Below are positions 36,189 to 44,252 of a DNA stretch of 44,258 nucleotides, piece after piece. Under the pieces are notes generated by a model, which was not told where the DNA came from, made no database searches, and worked only from the letters and a program-made list of their open reading frames with translations. Source of the stretch: an uncultured Prevotella sp. (GTDB lineage Bacteria > Bacteroidota > Bacteroidia > Bacteroidales > Bacteroidaceae); contig CALUEX010000051.1 in the NCBI GenBank assembly GCA_944319815.1, positions 1-44,258 on the forward strand. Reading direction: 5' to 3'. Position numbers and translations under genes: made by a program. Numbering within the stretch: the stretch's first letter is position 1; every line of letters starts with the position of its first letter.

Positions 36189-36428
36189 ATGATTTCATTA
36201 TTATTAGCAGCAGAGATTGCAAAATTAGGTGCCGCTGTAGGTGGTGGTTTGGCAGCAATTGGTGCAGGTATTGGTATCGGTAAACTTGGTGGACAGGCAA
36301 TGGATGCGATGGCAAGGCAGCCGGAAAAAATGGGTGACTTGCGTTCTTCGATGATTATTGCTGCAGCCCTTGTCGAGGGCGTCGCTTTCTTTGCGGTCAT
36401 AGTAGCGTTGCTTGCTCTGTTCGTATAA
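36189..36428 (+). CDS. atpE: F0 ATP synthase subunit c
   Basis: This 79-residue hairpin protein forms the rotor ring. The loop ARQPE joins the two helices. The ion-binding carboxylate is Glu63 in LVEGVAFF. It is followed by Gly and not Ser/Thr, so the sodium signature (Glu with adjacent Ser/Thr and Tyr) is absent, and a proton-coupled ring is expected. A 52-base gap with no hairpin precedes it. Confidence 0.95.
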   Translation: MISLLLAAEIAKLGAAVGGGLAAIGAGIGIGKLGGQAMDAMARQPEKMGDLRSSMIIAAALVEGVAFFAVIVALLALFV

Positions 36429-36457
36429 AGATAGAGTTTATGTAAAAAACACAGCTT

Positions 36458-36958
36458 ATGTCATTAATAACCCCTGGTCTTGGTCTGTTTTTTTGGATGG
36501 CGATTGTTTTCTTAATCGTCTTGGCTATCCTGAAGAAATATGGTTTCCCGGTGATAGTAAAGATGGTGAACGATCGTAAGAGCTACATAGACGAAAGTTT
36601 GCGTAAAGCTCATGAAGCCAACGAAAAACTTGCCAATATCAAAGCTGAAGGCGAAGCTATTTTGCAAGATGCACGTGAGCAGCAGGCCCAATACATAAAA
36701 GAGGCCGCTGCTACGCGTGATGCAATTATAGGGAAGGCGCAAGATAAGGCTCGCGAGGAAGGTAATAGGCTGCTTTCTGAGGCAAACATTGAAATAGAAA
36801 ACCAAAAGAGGGCTGCCATTGGCGACATTCGTAAGCAAGTTGCGACTCTTAGTGTTGAAATTGCAGAAAAGATACTTCGTGACAAGCTCAGTAGCGATAA
36901 AGCGCAAATGGATTTGATAGACCGTATGCTGGATGAGATTTCTTCTGTAAAAAAGTAA
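36458..36958 (+). CDS. atpF: F0 ATP synthase subunit b
   Basis: This 166-residue peripheral stalk protein has one membrane helix at the N-terminus (FFWMAIVFLIVLAIL), then a long charged helix rich in Glu, Ala and Lys that dimerises and reaches F1. It ends near the delta-binding segment (ILRDKLSSDKAQ). Length and layout are normal. Confidence 0.95.
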   Translation: MSLITPGLGLFFWMAIVFLIVLAILKKYGFPVIVKMVNDRKSYIDESLRKAHEANEKLANIKAEGEAILQDAREQQAQYIKEAAATRDAIIGKAQDKAREEGNRLLSEANIEIENQKRAAIGDIRKQVATLSVEIAEKILRDKLSSDKAQMDLIDRMLDEISSVKK

Positions 36959-36964
36959 TTTAAT

Positions 36965-37498
36965 ATGGATTTAGGATTAATATCGGTAAGATATGCGCGT
37001 GCCTTACTTAAAGCAGGCATTGATGTGAAACTTGAAGATAAAGTTTACGAGGAAATGCAGACTTTAGCGGATAGTTATATTAAGGTCCCTGGGCTTAAGT
37101 TTACCATAGATAATCCAATGCTCTCAAAAGAGAAAAAAGAACGCCTACTCATTGTGGCAAGTGGTGAAAAGATTTGCGATTTGTCAAGGTCGTTTATAAA
37201 ACTCGTCTTGAAGGAAGGGCGTGAGAGTATTATGCAGTTTATTGCAAATTCGTATATTACATTATATAGAAAGCAGAAGAACTTAATTCGAGCAAAGCTT
37301 TTGACAGCCACAGTAGTTACGCCTGCAATTGAGCAGAAGTTGCGTAAATTAGTGGAAAGTAAGACAAATGGAACAGTCGAATTTGAGGCTGCAACAAATC
37401 CTGATGTCATAGGTGGATTCATTCTAGAATATGATACATATAGATTGGATTTGAGCGTAAAGTCACGATTGAATGCCATTTTGTCTCAACTTAAGTAA
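36965..37498 (+). CDS. atpH: F1 ATP synthase subunit delta
   Basis: This 177-residue protein joins the peripheral stalk to the top of F1. It opens with ISVRYARALLKAG, typical of the family, and contains the C-terminal motif PDVIGGFILEYDTYRLDLSV (IGG with D-S). The gap after atpF is 6 bases. Confidence 0.95.
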   Translation: MDLGLISVRYARALLKAGIDVKLEDKVYEEMQTLADSYIKVPGLKFTIDNPMLSKEKKERLLIVASGEKICDLSRSFIKLVLKEGRESIMQFIANSYITLYRKQKNLIRAKLLTATVVTPAIEQKLRKLVESKTNGTVEFEAATNPDVIGGFILEYDTYRLDLSVKSRLNAILSQLK

Positions 37499-37513
37499 TA
37501 AAATATTTGTAAT

Positions 37514-39100
37514 ATGTCAGATAAAATTAAACCAAGCGAAGTTTCACAAGTCCTTCTTGAACAACTTAAGGGAATGAACGATAATATTCATTTCGACGAA
37601 GTTGGTTCCGTATTGCAAGTTAGTGATGGTGTGGCACGTATTTATGGATTACGTAACGCCGAAGCTAGTGAGCTGCTTGAATTTGAGAATGGGACGATGG
37701 CTATCGTCATGAACCTTGAGGAGGACAATGTTGGTTGTGTGCTTTTGGGCTCTACCTCGGGAATTAAAGAGGGGATGCACGTAAAGCGTACTGGGCGTAT
37801 AGCAAGCATCAGGGTTAACGACAATATGCTTGGACGTGTCATAAATCCTCTTGGCCAAGCAATTGATGGTAAAGGAGATATTGATTTAACAGATTCGTTT
37901 GAAATGCCGTTGGACCGCAAGGCTCCTGGGGTAATTTATAGACAACCTGTGAAAGAACCTTTACAGACAGGTCTCAAAGCTGTAGATTCGATGATTCCCA
38001 TCGGTCGCGGACAGCGTGAGCTTATCATTGGTGACCGCCAGACTGGTAAAACTGCAATTGCTGTTGACACTATAATAAACCAGAAAAGTTTTTATGAAGC
38101 AGGAAAGCCTGTATATTGCATATATGTGGCAATAGGGCAAAAGGCTTCCACTGTGGCTGCGTTAGTGGCAAATCTGAAAGAGCATGGAGCCATGCCTTAT
38201 ACGATTGTTGTTTCAGCAACAGCTGCAGATCCGGCGGCAATGCAATATTATGCACCGTTTGCAGGGGCGGCCATCGGTGAATATTTCAGGGATAGAGGCT
38301 ATTCAGCATTAGTTGTTTACGACGACTTGTCGAAGCAGGCTGTAGCCTATCGTGAAGTTTCATTGATTTTGCGTCGTCCGTCTGGACGTGAGGCATATCC
38401 CGGAGATGTGTTCTATTTGCATAGCCGTTTGCTTGAGCGTGCTGCAAGGATAAATGACCAGCAGGAAGTTGCTGAACAGATGAACGACTTACCTGCGTGT
38501 ATGAAAGGCCATGTCAAAGGAGGTGGCTCCTTGACGGCATTGCCTATAATCGAGACGCAAGCAGGTGACGTGTCTGCATATATACCGACGAATGTCATTT
38601 CAATTACTGACGGTCAGATTTATCTCGAAACAGATTTGTTCAATCAAGGTTTCCGTCCAGCGATAAATGTTGGTATTTCTGTCAGCCGTGTTGGTGGTTC
38701 CGCTCAGATTAAGAGTATGAAAAAAGTGGCAGGAACATTAAAAATAGACCAAGCCCAATACCGTGAGCTTGAGTCTTTTTCAAAGTTCTCAAGTGATATG
38801 GATGCAGTGACGGCAATGACACTTGACCGTGGACGTAAAAATAACCAGTTGCTCATTCAGCCACAATACAGCCCGATGCCTGTTGGCGAGCAAGTCGCAA
38901 TCCTTTATTGTGGTACGCATGGGTTGATGCACAATGTGCCGGTTGAAAAGGTACGTGAATGTCAAGATGCTTTTCTTGAGAAAATGCGTACTATTCACGC
39001 CGATGTGCTTAGCACTTTGTCGGATGGTGTCATTAGCGACGAGCAGACGCAAGTTATTGAGTCTGTAATGGCAGATATTGCTGGCCAATATAAAAATTGA
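37514..39100 (+). CDS. atpA: F1 ATP synthase subunit alpha
   Basis: This 528-residue non-catalytic nucleotide-binding subunit has Walker A GDRQTGKT at 173-180, [11 protein letters not shown] before it, and [37 protein letters not shown] and [11 protein letters not shown] later, as in all bacterial alpha subunits. It lies 15 bases after atpH and 6 before atpG. Confidence 0.97.
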   Translation: MSDKIKPSEVSQVLLEQLKGMNDNIHFDEVGSVLQVSDGVARIYGLRNAEASELLEFENGTMAIVMNLEEDNVGCVLLGSTSGIKEGMHVKRTGRIASIRVNDNMLGRVINPLGQAIDGKGDIDLTDSFEMPLDRKAPGVIYRQPVKEPLQTGLKAVDSMIPIGRGQRELIIGDRQTGKTAIAVDTIINQKSFYEAGKPVYCIYVAIGQKASTVAALVANLKEHGAMPYTIVVSATAADPAAMQYYAPFAGAAIGEYFRDRGYSALVVYDDLSKQAVAYREVSLILRRPSGREAYPGDVFYLHSRLLERAARINDQQEVAEQMNDLPACMKGHVKGGGSLTALPIIETQAGDVSAYIPTNVISITDGQIYLETDLFNQGFRPAINVGISVSRVGGSAQIKSMKKVAGTLKIDQAQYRELESFSKFSSDMDAVTAMTLDRGRKNNQLLIQPQYSPMPVGEQVAILYCGTHGLMHNVPVEKVRECQDAFLEKMRTIHADVLSTLSDGVISDEQTQVIESVMADIAGQYKN

Positions 39101-39106
39101 TAGAAT

Positions 39107-40072
39107 ATGCCGTCACTAAAAGAGATAAAAAATCGTATAACATCGGTAAATAGTACTCGCAAAATTACGAGTGCCATGAAGATGGTTGCATCTTCAAAAT
39201 TACATCATGCTCAGGTCATGATAGAGAATATGTTGCCGTATGAGTCGATGCTTGAACATATTCTAAAAAGTTTTCTTGCTTCAGAAGTTGATGCTACGAC
39301 TGTTTTCAGCATAGAGCGACCGGTGAAGAAAGTTGCTTTAGTTGTATATTCTTCAAGTAGTAGCTTATGTGGTGGCTTTAATGCAAATATCATCAAGGCC
39401 ATGCAGCACGTTGTAGAAGAGTACCAAAAAGCAAACGTGCCTGATGTTATCATTTATCCTGTAGGGCGTAAGGTTGCAGAAAAGGCATCAAAGTTAGGCT
39501 ACACTACGTGTTGTGATTATGCGGAAATAGCTGATAAACCAGACATCCACCCATGTGTCGAGCTGGCAGAAATTTTTGCAAAAAAATTTGTTGACGGTGA
39601 ACTTGACCGAGTGGAAATGTTATATCATCATTTCAAGAGTGCTGGTTCCCAGTTGCTTACGCGCAAGACACTTTTGCCTATTGATGTAAAAAGCGAACTC
39701 GATTTTGATGATGAACGCGATTTAACATCAAACATTGCGACGTTAAAGGCGCAAGAATATCTACGCAAGAAAGGGCGGCAAACTTCCTCTGGAAAGGAAG
39801 AAGCAAAACCATTGAATGATAACTTCATTGTTGAGCCGGATATGAATACGGTTTTGGGGCAGTTGATACCGAAACTGTTACATTTAATGGTATATACTGC
39901 ATTGCTTGACAGTAATGCGAGCGAGCACGCTGCACGTATGGTCGCAATGCAGACTGCAACAGATAATGCAGATGAATTATTGCGAGAATTGAATTTGCAA
40001 TACAATAAGAGCAGACAGCAGGCAATCACTAATGAATTGCTTGACATCATGGGCGGTTCTGTAAACAATTAA
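39107..40072 (+). CDS. atpG: F1 ATP synthase subunit gamma
   Basis: This 321-residue central stalk subunit has the coiled N- and C-terminal helices: INRITSVNSTRKITSAMKM-type start (KNRITSV...MVASSKL) and SEHAARMVAMQTATDNADELL near the end. It is about 35 residues longer than the E. coli protein, with the extra residues around 205-245 (KGRQTSSGKEEAKP) in the globular domain. It ends the operon before a perfect terminator. Confidence 0.96.
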   Translation: MPSLKEIKNRITSVNSTRKITSAMKMVASSKLHHAQVMIENMLPYESMLEHILKSFLASEVDATTVFSIERPVKKVALVVYSSSSSLCGGFNANIIKAMQHVVEEYQKANVPDVIIYPVGRKVAEKASKLGYTTCCDYAEIADKPDIHPCVELAEIFAKKFVDGELDRVEMLYHHFKSAGSQLLTRKTLLPIDVKSELDFDDERDLTSNIATLKAQEYLRKKGRQTSSGKEEAKPLNDNFIVEPDMNTVLGQLIPKLLHLMVYTALLDSNASEHAARMVAMQTATDNADELLRELNLQYNKSRQQAITNELLDIMGGSVNN

Positions 40073-40096
40073 AATTTGTTGTAATAACTTCACAGG

Positions 40097-40137
40097 AAAG
40101 GCGGATGAAAAAACATCTTTTTCATCCGCCTTTTAAG
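40097..40137 (+). terminator. Terminator of the ATP synthase operon
   Basis: A 16-bp perfect stem (40097-40112 with 40118-40133) with a 5-base loop and T runs on both strands starts 25 bases after atpG. It also serves the convergent minus-strand gene at 40159. Confidence 0.93.
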
Positions 40138-40158
40138 TTTTTGAACGTGTTGTAACAT

Positions 40159-41211
40159 TTACCCCTTTTGGTCACGGATATGTTGATAAATAGCCTTTAC
40201 TTCACACCAAAAATCATTCATGCGCAGTAGGTCTGGAACTGAATATCCGTTGTCATAAACGCAGATTTCGTTAACGGCATTGCATATTTCTATCCCCTCA
40301 AGTTCGGGCACTGACAATCTAAGCTCACCATGATAGATTTCGTCCATCTCGTTGTCAAGCTCCAACTCTTTGTCCGACATTTCCGGCTTGTCGCCTTTAT
40401 GGAAGCCTTTAGAAAATGAAGCGCCTGCACAGGGGGCTTCTGCGCATAAATCATAAATGACATTCATCATATAATTGAAATCCGACCCATAGTATTCCTC
40501 ATCACCGAGCTTGGCTATGGCATCTTCACTGTTGTACACAAACCGTAAGTCCGCATCAATCATAAAATCATCATCGAATGCCTCGTCCACGCCTGAAATA
40601 AGGTATTGCCTATAAACCCTTGCGCCTTTCTTGTACATCCTGTCCGTGAGAACTCTCAGCAGATTATTGACTTTCTTGAAATGTTCCAACCCCTTCGGGT
40701 CTTTGCGGAACAGCATATTAAGACAGTAACGCCTTGAACGCAGAAGGCTCTTCAAATTTTCACGGTCGATGCCAGCAGGAATATCCACCCAGTCATCTTC
40801 TTTTCGAGGGCCGACAATGGCTTTTATGTCAGCCTCAATCGCCTGAAGCTCCTTTCTAAGCTCCTCGGGATTCAAATCGCTCTTTAGTTCACTCAAAATC
40901 ATAATATATCCATTTATGTGATTACCTTGTTTGAACAAACAATCCTTAAAGAAGTTTATGCTAAACTCTCCGGAAAGACTGAAAGTCGCCCAATATTCAT
41001 CGATAGCCGTAATCCTTGCTATTTCAAAAGCGTAAGCATTCTCATTCTTGTCCAATGACAATAAATACAGTTTCCCATCATGTTCATTGATGCAGACGGG
41101 AGCAACCGCAAAATACATCAGGTCTCTTTTGTCCGTTTTATAAATCAGTTCAAGCACTTTCCGTTTATGGATTGCTGCTTTTATCTTCTTTATTGCTGCG
41201 CTCATGTTCAT
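40159..41211 (-). CDS. WYL-like domain protein of unknown function
   Basis: This 350-residue cytoplasmic protein was recognised only in part. Residues about 15-75 follow the pattern of a WYL domain: KVLELIY, then AVAPVCINEHDGKLYLLSLD, then FEIARITAID, i.e. the beta-barrel with a Y-L-L in place of W-Y-L. There is no N-terminal helix-turn-helix, unlike WYL transcription factors. Residues 95-350 are acidic and match no family I know (landmarks RSRRYCLNMLFRK, DEEYYGSDFNYMM, ELDNEMDEIYHGEL). WYL domains sense nucleotides or other ligands and often regulate defence genes, so a regulatory role for the divergent neighbour is possible but unproved. It is transcribed from the divergent promoter at 41243-41250. 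Confidence 0.6.
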   Translation of the reverse strand: MNMSAAIKKIKAAIHKRKVLELIYKTDKRDLMYFAVAPVCINEHDGKLYLLSLDKNENAYAFEIARITAIDEYWATFSLSGEFSINFFKDCLFKQGNHINGYIMILSELKSDLNPEELRKELQAIEADIKAIVGPRKEDDWVDIPAGIDRENLKSLLRSRRYCLNMLFRKDPKGLEHFKKVNNLLRVLTDRMYKKGARVYRQYLISGVDEAFDDDFMIDADLRFVYNSEDAIAKLGDEEYYGSDFNYMMNVIYDLCAEAPCAGASFSKGFHKGDKPEMSDKELELDNEMDEIYHGELRLSVPELEGIEICNAVNEICVYDNGYSVPDLLRMNDFWCEVKAIYQHIRDQKG

Positions 41212-41242
41212 ATCATCATACTTTTATCCTTACAATATGCGA

Positions 41243-41334
41243 CAAAGATAGCGACAGGTTATGCTAAAGCGTGACACAGTATCATTTTTTTTGAGGTTGT
41301 GTTACGTTTTGGCATAGCAGGATTGGTAATTTTG
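41243..41334. promoter_or_regulatory. Divergent promoter region with a 20-bp dyad
   Basis: Two -7 boxes face outward: TATCTTTG on the minus strand at 41250-41243 and TAATTTTG on the plus strand at 41327-41334. Between them lies an imperfect dyad, 41259-41278 with 41298-41317 (landmarks ATGCTAAAGCGTGACAC and GTGTTACGTTTTGGCAT). Every mismatch is a transition, so in RNA all could pair as G-U. The arms cover the -33 areas of both promoters, an arrangement suited to control of both genes by one regulator. Confidence 0.6.
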
Positions 41335-41357
41335 CCGGAAATCAATAAGTTTATATT

Positions 41358-42074
41358 ATGGGACAGATTATTATGACAGTAGAAGCCATTAATTGGACAG
41401 AGGGGAATGTAGGCCATATTCATGTATGTCTTAACGGCGGTTCGTGCCGGATAGATTGGGGCGACGGGCACATCAGTACTTGTTGTGCAAGTATGTACGT
41501 GAAGCAGCCTGAATGGCTTTATTATTTGCACGTTTATCCCAATGGTTGCAAAGCTACTCAAGAGCGATTTGATATAGTAATATCATCCGACAGTGACAAT
41601 ATTGTCGGCATCATGGCTGACAGTGGCGATATGGATGTAGCAGACATCGACATCAGCGGATGCCAGTCTTTGGTGCATTTTGAAGCGTCGTACCTGATAG
41701 ACCATTTTGACCTTACTACCAACCCGGGCATTCTGAATATGAACTTGAAAGGAGAGGCTTGCGGATTGGCCGATTTTTCAAACAGCACGGAACTCAAGGA
41801 GTTATATTACTGTTTCACAGGCGGCGGTGGACGGCATGATGCAAAGGCAAAACTGGACTTAACAAAATGCGATAAGTTGGAATACCTGGAGTGCTGCTAT
41901 GCGCATGAACTGACCCACATCGCCATAAGCAACCGGTCTGCGTTAAAAAAACTGGTATTCGACGAAAATACGCCCTTGAGCGACAAAACCATTGAAATAA
42001 TAAAACGTATCGTTGAACGCAATGGCGGCGAAATCGTTAAGATAAACGACAACGATGAGTATATACGAATATGA
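41358..42074 (+). CDS. Leucine-rich-repeat protein, cytoplasmic
   Basis: This 238-residue protein has no signal peptide. The N-terminal 80 residues form a beta-rich segment with SCRIDWGDGHIS, reminiscent of PKD-like beta-sandwich motifs in Bacteroidetes LRR proteins. From about residue 95 leucine-rich repeats appear (DISGCQSLVHF, DLTTNPGILNMNLKG, TELKELYYCF, DLTKCDKLEYLECC, ISNRSALKKLVF). The last 40 residues form a charged helix. It is divergent from the WYL-like gene and shares its promoter region, with a 39-base gap to the next gene. Binding of another protein is likely, but the partner is unknown. Confidence 0.65.
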   Translation: MGQIIMTVEAINWTEGNVGHIHVCLNGGSCRIDWGDGHISTCCASMYVKQPEWLYYLHVYPNGCKATQERFDIVISSDSDNIVGIMADSGDMDVADIDISGCQSLVHFEASYLIDHFDLTTNPGILNMNLKGEACGLADFSNSTELKELYYCFTGGGGRHDAKAKLDLTKCDKLEYLECCYAHELTHIAISNRSALKKLVFDENTPLSDKTIEIIKRIVERNGGEIVKINDNDEYIRI

Positions 42075-42113
42075 TGATTTAAGGAATAAGTTTCAAACAC
42101 TTTAGAAAAGATA

Positions 42114-42638
42114 ATGACAATGGATGAGAAAACGGTAAGAAACATCGAATTGATATGGGAATACGGGGGTGCTTGCCCAGACCAATGGTATTCGTATTTC
42201 TATAATGAGCATAGCGATAAAACATATTGTGTCTACATCAGGCAGGATTCATGGAGTTGGAGTGCGGCTCTTAGGAATGCGGACGGATGCCATACTGATA
42301 CAGAGTTTGAAGAGCTGCCATCAGAAATAGTGGAATGGAAAAATATTGAGTTGGCATTTGACTATTTGTCATGCAGTATTCTTCCGTATGATAGAGAAGA
42401 AGCGTATTTCAGGAGAGTGGTGGAAGAAGTCCTGATTTATTTAAATCATAGATTTCCCTATTTCCATTTTTATTCACAAGTGCGTGATGACTTCGACTTC
42501 ATAGGAGAAATAGATGAAGGTGACAAGGATTTTAGCATGGAGGTTCTGTCAAGGCGCGCCCAACTGATGCGGAGATACCTTGCCGAATATGAAAAGTTCC
42601 TGAACAGTATGTCAAGACAGGGGAGTGTATCGAGATGA
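42114..42638 (+). CDS. Unrecognised 174-residue acidic protein
   Basis: I do not recognise this protein. It is rich in Glu, Asp, Tyr and Trp (WEYGGACPDQWYSYFYNE, DSWSWSAALRNADG), with no membrane segment or signal, and ends in a helical stretch (SRRAQLMRRYLAEYEKFLNS). The composition and size recall small immunity-type or antidote proteins, but nothing proves this. Two Met starts are possible, at 42114 and 42120. It follows the LRR gene in the same direction after 39 bases and probably shares its transcript. Confidence 0.5.
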   Translation: MTMDEKTVRNIELIWEYGGACPDQWYSYFYNEHSDKTYCVYIRQDSWSWSAALRNADGCHTDTEFEELPSEIVEWKNIELAFDYLSCSILPYDREEAYFRRVVEEVLIYLNHRFPYFHFYSQVRDDFDFIGEIDEGDKDFSMEVLSRRAQLMRRYLAEYEKFLNSMSRQGSVSR

Positions 42639-42961
42639 TATTTCTTCTGCCTGTTGGCGGAATTATTTTGAGCGGCACGGCGATGGTTACAGTTTTAAAC
42701 GGTGTCATCCCTGCCTGTAAGACGTGGCCTTTCGACTCCTAAAAGGCACCCCCTCACATCATAAAAGGATGCCTTTTGCAGACTTGCCGAAGGCAAATTG
42801 AAACAGTAACCAAAAACCTTTCAAATGCAATAAACCGTAAGTCTCTGTCGCAAAAGTGGCACAAATAATTTCGCCGGCAGGTTTCTTCTATGATACCACG
42901 TTGGAAGTAGTGCTTAATATCATGGGCTGAAATAATGTGGTTAAATATTGTAAAAATATTA

Positions 42962-42969
42962 GGGGGGGG
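42962..42969 (+). repeat. Homopolymeric G8 tract
   Basis: Eight consecutive G residues stand in strongly AT-rich DNA, in the spacer region just upstream of a TATATTTG promoter box. Such tracts slip during replication and can vary promoter spacing. Whether it does so here is inference. Confidence 0.6.
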
Positions 42970-42983
42970 TAAAAAATATTTGC

Positions 42984-42991
42984 TATATTTG
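42984..42991 (+). promoter_or_regulatory. Candidate -7 box after the G8 tract
   Basis: TATATTTG fits TAnnTTTG, but no TTTG lies at 19-22 bases upstream; that position is occupied by the edge of the G tract. It could drive the gene starting at 43282 through a leader of almost 300 bases. Confidence 0.35.
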
Positions 42992-43281
42992 AAAAATGAA
43001 ATCTCATGTCAGGCAGGTAATGAGTTCAACTGTCTAAAATGGGAGATAATTCAAGTTGATGGGACTCACATGAAAACTTGTTTTACTATGAACACATTGA
43101 ATTTTCCTGGTGGGCATTCGCAAACTTGGCAGATTAATCGACATTGCAGAGTGCCGCCCTTTGCGATGGACGGTGAGGAAAAAACTCATGCTTAAAAAAC
43201 TTAGGTATTAGTGCCTAAAAAAGTAAATGACCTAATACGGTAATACACCACGCCATATTTAAATTTTAACATAATAACAAG

Positions 43282-43410
43282 ATGGAACAATATATCATAA
43301 AACAATTATGTGAGGGATATAACGAGAACCTCAATAAACTATTTCGCGAATGGACTGATTCGTATGAAGCTAATGTCAGGCATTATTTTGCCCCGATGGT
43401 CTTATGGTGA
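43282..43410 (+). pseudogene. N-terminal part of a frameshifted gene (continues at 43404)
   Basis: The frame opens with ATG at 43282 and reads 42 residues (MEQYIIKQLCEGYNEN to HYFAPMVLW) before TGA at 43408-43410. One extra C in the C run at 43391-43394 would join it to the next frame as HYFAPDGLMVKYKDENSG, which reads smoothly into the downstream protein. The two parts therefore are probably one gene of about 292 residues broken by a one-base deletion, a slippage event or a sequencing error. Confidence 0.6.
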
Positions 43411-44162
43411 AATATAAGGACGAAAATAGCGGATACGACATCAACAAAAAATGGCATGATGCCGAAAGAAAAATTATGTTTATTGTGAAGGATTGCCCAA
43501 ATGGATGGGGACATGATACCCGCAGGCTTATGACCGGCTATGAAGATGATGAGGAGTCGCAAAAGAATGCCTTGAACACAAGGACATTGAAGGGACGGAC
43601 AGGTTTCTTCAAGAACATTGCCCGCATCTTGTATGGATTATGGTATATGACGGAAGACAACAAGGGCAAAGAACTGGCAGAGCAAATAAGCAATGATGCA
43701 GCCGTCATACAGACATTTAATGACATTCCTTTTGCATACGTCGAGGGTAAGAAATTGGCTGGAGCCAAGGATTGCCCGGATTTAAAACTGCGCGAAGCCC
43801 TTGAGCGCGATGGTGATTTTCAGGTTCAGGAAATAGCCATATTGCAGCCAAACATCATCGTATGTTGCGACGCTGATTGGATAATCTTCAACCATGTGGT
43901 ACAAAAATATTTCAATGGAAAAATTCCAGATGATGAACACAAATGGGAATATCGCTATACCCTTGAAGGTGAGTACTGTGATTTTGATTGCAAACTATAC
44001 TATTACGAGGAAGAAGGGGTGCTTTTGTTCCATTCGTTTCATCCGACCCGCAGTAGGGGAAAAGAGGATTGGAAAATCAAAGAAAAAGTGCTTTCGCCAT
44101 TCAGGGAGTTTTTTGCAAGATACAAGAGTTTTGGTGTCGTTTCGTCTGCCGCTCAAAAATAG
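43404..44162 (+). CDS. Probable UDG-fold protein, main part of a frameshifted gene
   Basis: This 252-residue frame overlaps the stop of the upstream fragment (ATGGTGA). It contains RKIMFIVKDCPNGWG near residue 22, FFKNIARILYGLW, NIIVCCDADWIIFNHVV and HSFHPTRSRG near the end. The order of a beta-strand ending in a KDxPNG-like loop, then a helix, then a strand and a final HxxHP segment recalls the uracil-DNA glycosylase superfamily. The usual catalytic motifs are not exact, so the activity is uncertain. It is followed by two terminators. The true start is probably ATG 43282, before the frameshift. It may still be expressed from 43404 as a shorter protein. Confidence 0.55.
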   Translation: MVKYKDENSGYDINKKWHDAERKIMFIVKDCPNGWGHDTRRLMTGYEDDEESQKNALNTRTLKGRTGFFKNIARILYGLWYMTEDNKGKELAEQISNDAAVIQTFNDIPFAYVEGKKLAGAKDCPDLKLREALERDGDFQVQEIAILQPNIIVCCDADWIIFNHVVQKYFNGKIPDDEHKWEYRYTLEGEYCDFDCKLYYYEEEGVLLFHSFHPTRSRGKEDWKIKEKVLSPFREFFARYKSFGVVSSAAQK

Positions 44163-44181
44163 TTGTTGAAAAAACGGTTAT

Positions 44182-44215
44182 GAAGGTGTGTCGAAATGCA
44201 CACCTTCTTTTTTTT
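44182..44215 (+). terminator. Intrinsic terminator
   Basis: A 9-bp stem GAAGGTGTG/CACACCTTC (44182-44190 with 44199-44207) with an 8-base loop and eight T residues lies 20 bases after the UDG-fold frame. Confidence 0.88.
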
Positions 44216-44220
44216 ACGCA

Positions 44221-44252
44221 CAAAGCCCCGACTTTCACAAGCTGGGGCTTTG
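44221..44252. terminator. Second, bidirectional terminator
   Basis: A 9-bp stem CAAAGCCCC/GGGGCTTTG (44221-44229 with 44244-44252) has a 14-base loop. Its A/T runs allow use on either strand, so a convergent gene may lie just beyond the window. Confidence 0.75.

Larger units (their letters stand above)
42639..43281. other. Intergenic region with hairpin, G8 tract and promoter box
   Basis: No gene is supported here. An 8-bp inverted repeat with a 21-base spacer lies at 42741-42777 (AAAAGGCA/TGCCTTTT), perhaps a weak terminator. A run of eight G residues at 42962-42969 stands 14 bases before a TATATTTG box at 42984-42991, with no proper -33 box. An 86-codon frame at 42935-43195 passes through the G run but has no family likeness. 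A 7-bp inverted repeat (GTATTAG/CTAATAC) lies at 43205-43238, just before the broken gene. Confidence 0.45.

Noticed and set aside
36189-36428. A sodium-type c ring, suggested by the nearby Na+/H+ antiporter
   Set aside because: The carboxylate Glu63 is followed by Gly-Val and not by the Ser/Thr pair of sodium-binding c subunits.
42935-43195. An 86-codon frame crossing the G8 tract
   Set aside because: No family likeness, and the promoter box lies inside the frame. It is kept only as a remark in the intergenic entry.
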